5,158 nt of DNA from an uncultured Eubacterium sp. (GTDB lineage: Bacteria; Bacillota; Clostridia; Eubacteriales; Eubacteriaceae), in NCBI GenBank assembly GCA_902784045.1, contig CACZTE010000121.1:1-5158 (forward strand), in the 5' to 3' direction. Positions 5,129-5,158 of this stretch are shown here, piece by piece. The notes beneath the pieces were generated by a model. That model searched no databases. It saw nothing but the letters and a program-made list of their open reading frames with translations, and was not told where the DNA came from. Made by a program: the position numbers and the translations under genes. Each line of letters opens with the position of its first letter. The first letter of the stretch is position 1.

Positions 5129-5158
5129 CCATCGTTCAAACGGCATCCGGAAGAACCA

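Overview
The window is bacterial. Strong AAAGGAGG-type ribosome binding sites, clear sigma-A/sigma70-type promoters and an intrinsic terminator fit Bacillota (Clostridia or Negativicutes). This is inferred from style only, because no phylogenetic marker gene is present. The sequence reads as an ordinary chromosomal or accessory segment with four real genes and three sizeable intergenic regions. I see no rRNA, tRNA, CRISPR array, transposase or attachment site.

Left part (1-2441, minus strand): a nearly complete type I restriction endonuclease R subunit (hsdR), read right to left and cut by the left edge after 737 codons. It has a good promoter (2289-2318) and RBS (2221-2228) of its own. No hsdM or hsdS is visible; they would have to lie beyond the left edge or elsewhere.

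Middle (2442-3297): a small single-pass membrane protein of 92 residues (2484-2762, minus). Its cytoplasmic tail is nine pentapeptide units encoded by a 15-bp tandem repeat, and it ends in an intrinsic terminator that separates it from hsdR. Its upstream region has a consensus TATAAT about 250 bp away, several inverted repeats and a candidate 34-codon leaderless ORF. The rest of this AT-richer stretch looks non-coding.

Right part (3298-4538, plus strand): a textbook promoter drives a GC-rich gene for a leucine carboxyl methyltransferase-family (LCM, PPM1/Tcmp-like) SAM-dependent methyltransferase. Its C-terminus is fused to a STAS (anti-sigma-factor-antagonist-like) domain that stops about two thirds of the way through the fold. 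This is the most unusual gene in the window. It is followed by 368 bp of AT-richer non-coding DNA with nested inverted repeats and an operator-like palindrome.

Right edge (4907-5128, plus): a second unrecognised small membrane protein of 73 residues with a long hydrophobic N-terminus and an acidic tail.

The genes do not form one operon. HsdR is a DNA-defence enzyme, the methyltransferase-STAS fusion may be a regulatory or modifying enzyme, and the two small membrane proteins have no assignable role. I found no convincing multi-gene new system. The best leads are the methyltransferase-STAS fusion and the structured leader of the repeat-tailed membrane protein.
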